Assembly: GCA_027039745.1 (NCBI GenBank)
Contig: JALUMP010000126.1
Span: forward strand, 1 to 7,670
DNA from: Candidatus Parcubacteria bacterium
Lineage (GTDB): Bacteria; Patescibacteriota; Minisyncoccia; Phycocordibacterales; GCA-2747955
Length of the DNA stretch: 7,670 nucleotides
Direction: 5' to 3'
The number at the start of each line of letters is the position of its first letter. The stretch's first letter is position 1. The notes beneath the pieces are model-generated. The model worked only from the letters and a program-made list of their open reading frames with translations. It had not been told where the DNA came from and did not search any database. Position numbers and translations under genes: made by a program. Of this stretch, positions 6,901-7,670 are shown in pieces.

Positions 6901-7670
6901 ATGACAGACGATAATAAAAAACAGAACGATACTTCAATGGATACAGAAGAAAAGAAAGACGTAGTTTCTAAAGAGGAAATTACTACTACAGAAAAGACTC
7001 CAGAAAAAAAAGAAGTAGAAGAAAATAAAAAAGAAGAAGAAAAAAAAGAGGTTGTTTCTGAAAAAAAAGAAGAATCTAAAGATGAAAAAAAAGATTCAAC
7101 AGAAAAACCAAAATTTGCAAGAAAACCTTTTAAAAAGAATTTTAAAAGAAGAAAACCTTTTAAAAGAGAAAAACCAGAATTTGATCAAAAGATTTTATCT
7201 TTAAGAAGGGTTACTCGTGTGATGGCTGGGGGACGAAGATTTTCGTTTTCTGTAGCTATGGTTGTTGGTGATAGAAAAGGAAGAGTCGGATTTGGAATGG
7301 GGAAATCTAACGATACAGTTGCTGCAATTGAAAAAGCAGTGCGTAAAGCTAAAAAAAATATGGTTAAGTTGAAACTTACTAAAACAAATTCGATCCCTTT
7401 TGATATGCAGGCAAAATATAAATCATCAGAAATTGAGATTAGACCAGTAAAGGGTAAGGGTTTGGCTGCTGGTGGAGCTGTTAGAACAGTTTTAGAGTTT
7501 GCTGGGGTTAAAGAAGGTGGAGCTAAAATTTTATCTCGATCAAAAAATCATATTAATAATGTAAAGGCTACGATGAAAGCTCTTGAGCCTATTTCTGAAA
7601 AAGCAATTGTTAAAAAAACTTTTAACAAAAAAAAGAGTTTTAGAAAACCATTTAGAGGAAAGAAAAAGTT
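6901..7670 (+). CDS. rpsE: 30S ribosomal protein S5, long charged N-terminal extension, 3' end outside window
   Basis: S5 lies at the back of the 30S body by the mRNA entry channel and affects decoding accuracy. The core is clear from about residue 94: ILSLRRVTRVMAGGRRFSF, VVGDRKGRVGFGMGK, the AAIEKAVRKAKKNM helix, PVKGKGLAAGGAVRTVLEFAGV and SKNHINNVKATMKAL, with SRSKNHIN in place of the usual GSxNxxN. The open frame has no stop through 7670, so 256 residues are visible against about 165 in E. coli. The extra part is an N-terminal stretch of about 93 residues, first Glu/Lys/Asp-rich (1-70) and then Arg/Lys/Phe-rich with two RKPFK copies (about 71-92). A basic C-terminal tail also contains RKPFRG. 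Extended S5 termini occur in several bacteria, including CPR groups; a function is not known to me. No UGA lies in the visible part. Confidence 0.95.
   Translation, partial: MTDDNKKQNDTSMDTEEKKDVVSKEEITTTEKTPEKKEVEENKKEEEKKEVVSEKKEESKDEKKDSTEKPKFARKPFKKNFKRRKPFKREKPEFDQKILSLRRVTRVMAGGRRFSFSVAMVVGDRKGRVGFGMGKSNDTVAAIEKAVRKAKKNMVKLKLTKTNSIPFDMQAKYKSSEIEIRPVKGKGLAAGGAVRTVLEFAGVKEGGAKILSRSKNHINNVKATMKALEPISEKAIVKKTFNKKKSFRKPFRGKKK
7119..7165 (+). repeat. 17-nt direct repeat inside the rpsE extension
   Basis: AAGAAAACCTTTTAAAA occurs at 7119-7135 and again at 7149-7165, 30 bp (10 codons) apart and in frame, each coding for RKPFK. A diverged form near 7641-7655 codes for RKPFRG at the C-terminal end. 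The in-phase spacing suggests a small internal duplication of a basic peptide unit. Confidence 0.7.

Overview
This is a low-G+C, A/T-rich stretch with every gene on the + strand. It can only be read sensibly if UGA is a sense codon. Four genes contain in-frame UGA, ten codons in all. In the families I can align from memory, these fall where tryptophan or another aromatic residue is expected: the DGxG motif of phosphoglycerate mutase, the xGT motif of ribosomal protein L6, and the GPW motif of a DUF4153 membrane protein. No gene ends in UGA; all visible stops are UAA or UAG. The recoding, a zinc-type S14, gene starts without Shine-Dalgarno sequences, small A/T-rich spacers and a DUF4153 protein suggest a Candidate Phyla Radiation (Patescibacteria) bacterium near Gracilibacteria/Absconditabacteria. 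That group is known for UGA = glycine (code 25), whereas the sites here favour UGA = tryptophan (code 4 style). A mollicute is less likely, because the ribosomal operon is split and the DUF4153 gene is out of place there.

Layout. (1) 1-75: upstream region with a -10 box placed so that transcription would start at the rdgB AUG. (2) 76-2643: a two-gene unit, rdgB (XTP/dITP diphosphatase) and, 6 nt later, a 670-residue DUF4153 membrane protein that a standard-code reading breaks into pieces. It closes with a perfect 15-bp inverted repeat. (3) 2708-4225: gpmI, the cofactor-independent phosphoglycerate mutase of lower glycolysis, apparently with its own promoter overlapping that inverted repeat. 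(4) 4256-5128: a 290-residue membrane protein of unknown function. (5) 5129-5302: a gap with a good promoter and a foldable leader. (6) 5303-7670: the distal half of the spc ribosomal-protein operon, rpsN-rpsH-rplF-rplR-rpsE. The rpsE gene has a long charged N-terminal extension and runs off the window.

The genes are housekeeping ones: nucleotide-pool cleaning, glycolysis, and ribosomal proteins of both subunits. I see no mobile element, CRISPR array, tRNA or rRNA. The points of interest are the genetic code, the likely leaderless promoters, the break in the spc operon just upstream of rpsN with a new promoter and leader, and the two unfamiliar membrane proteins.
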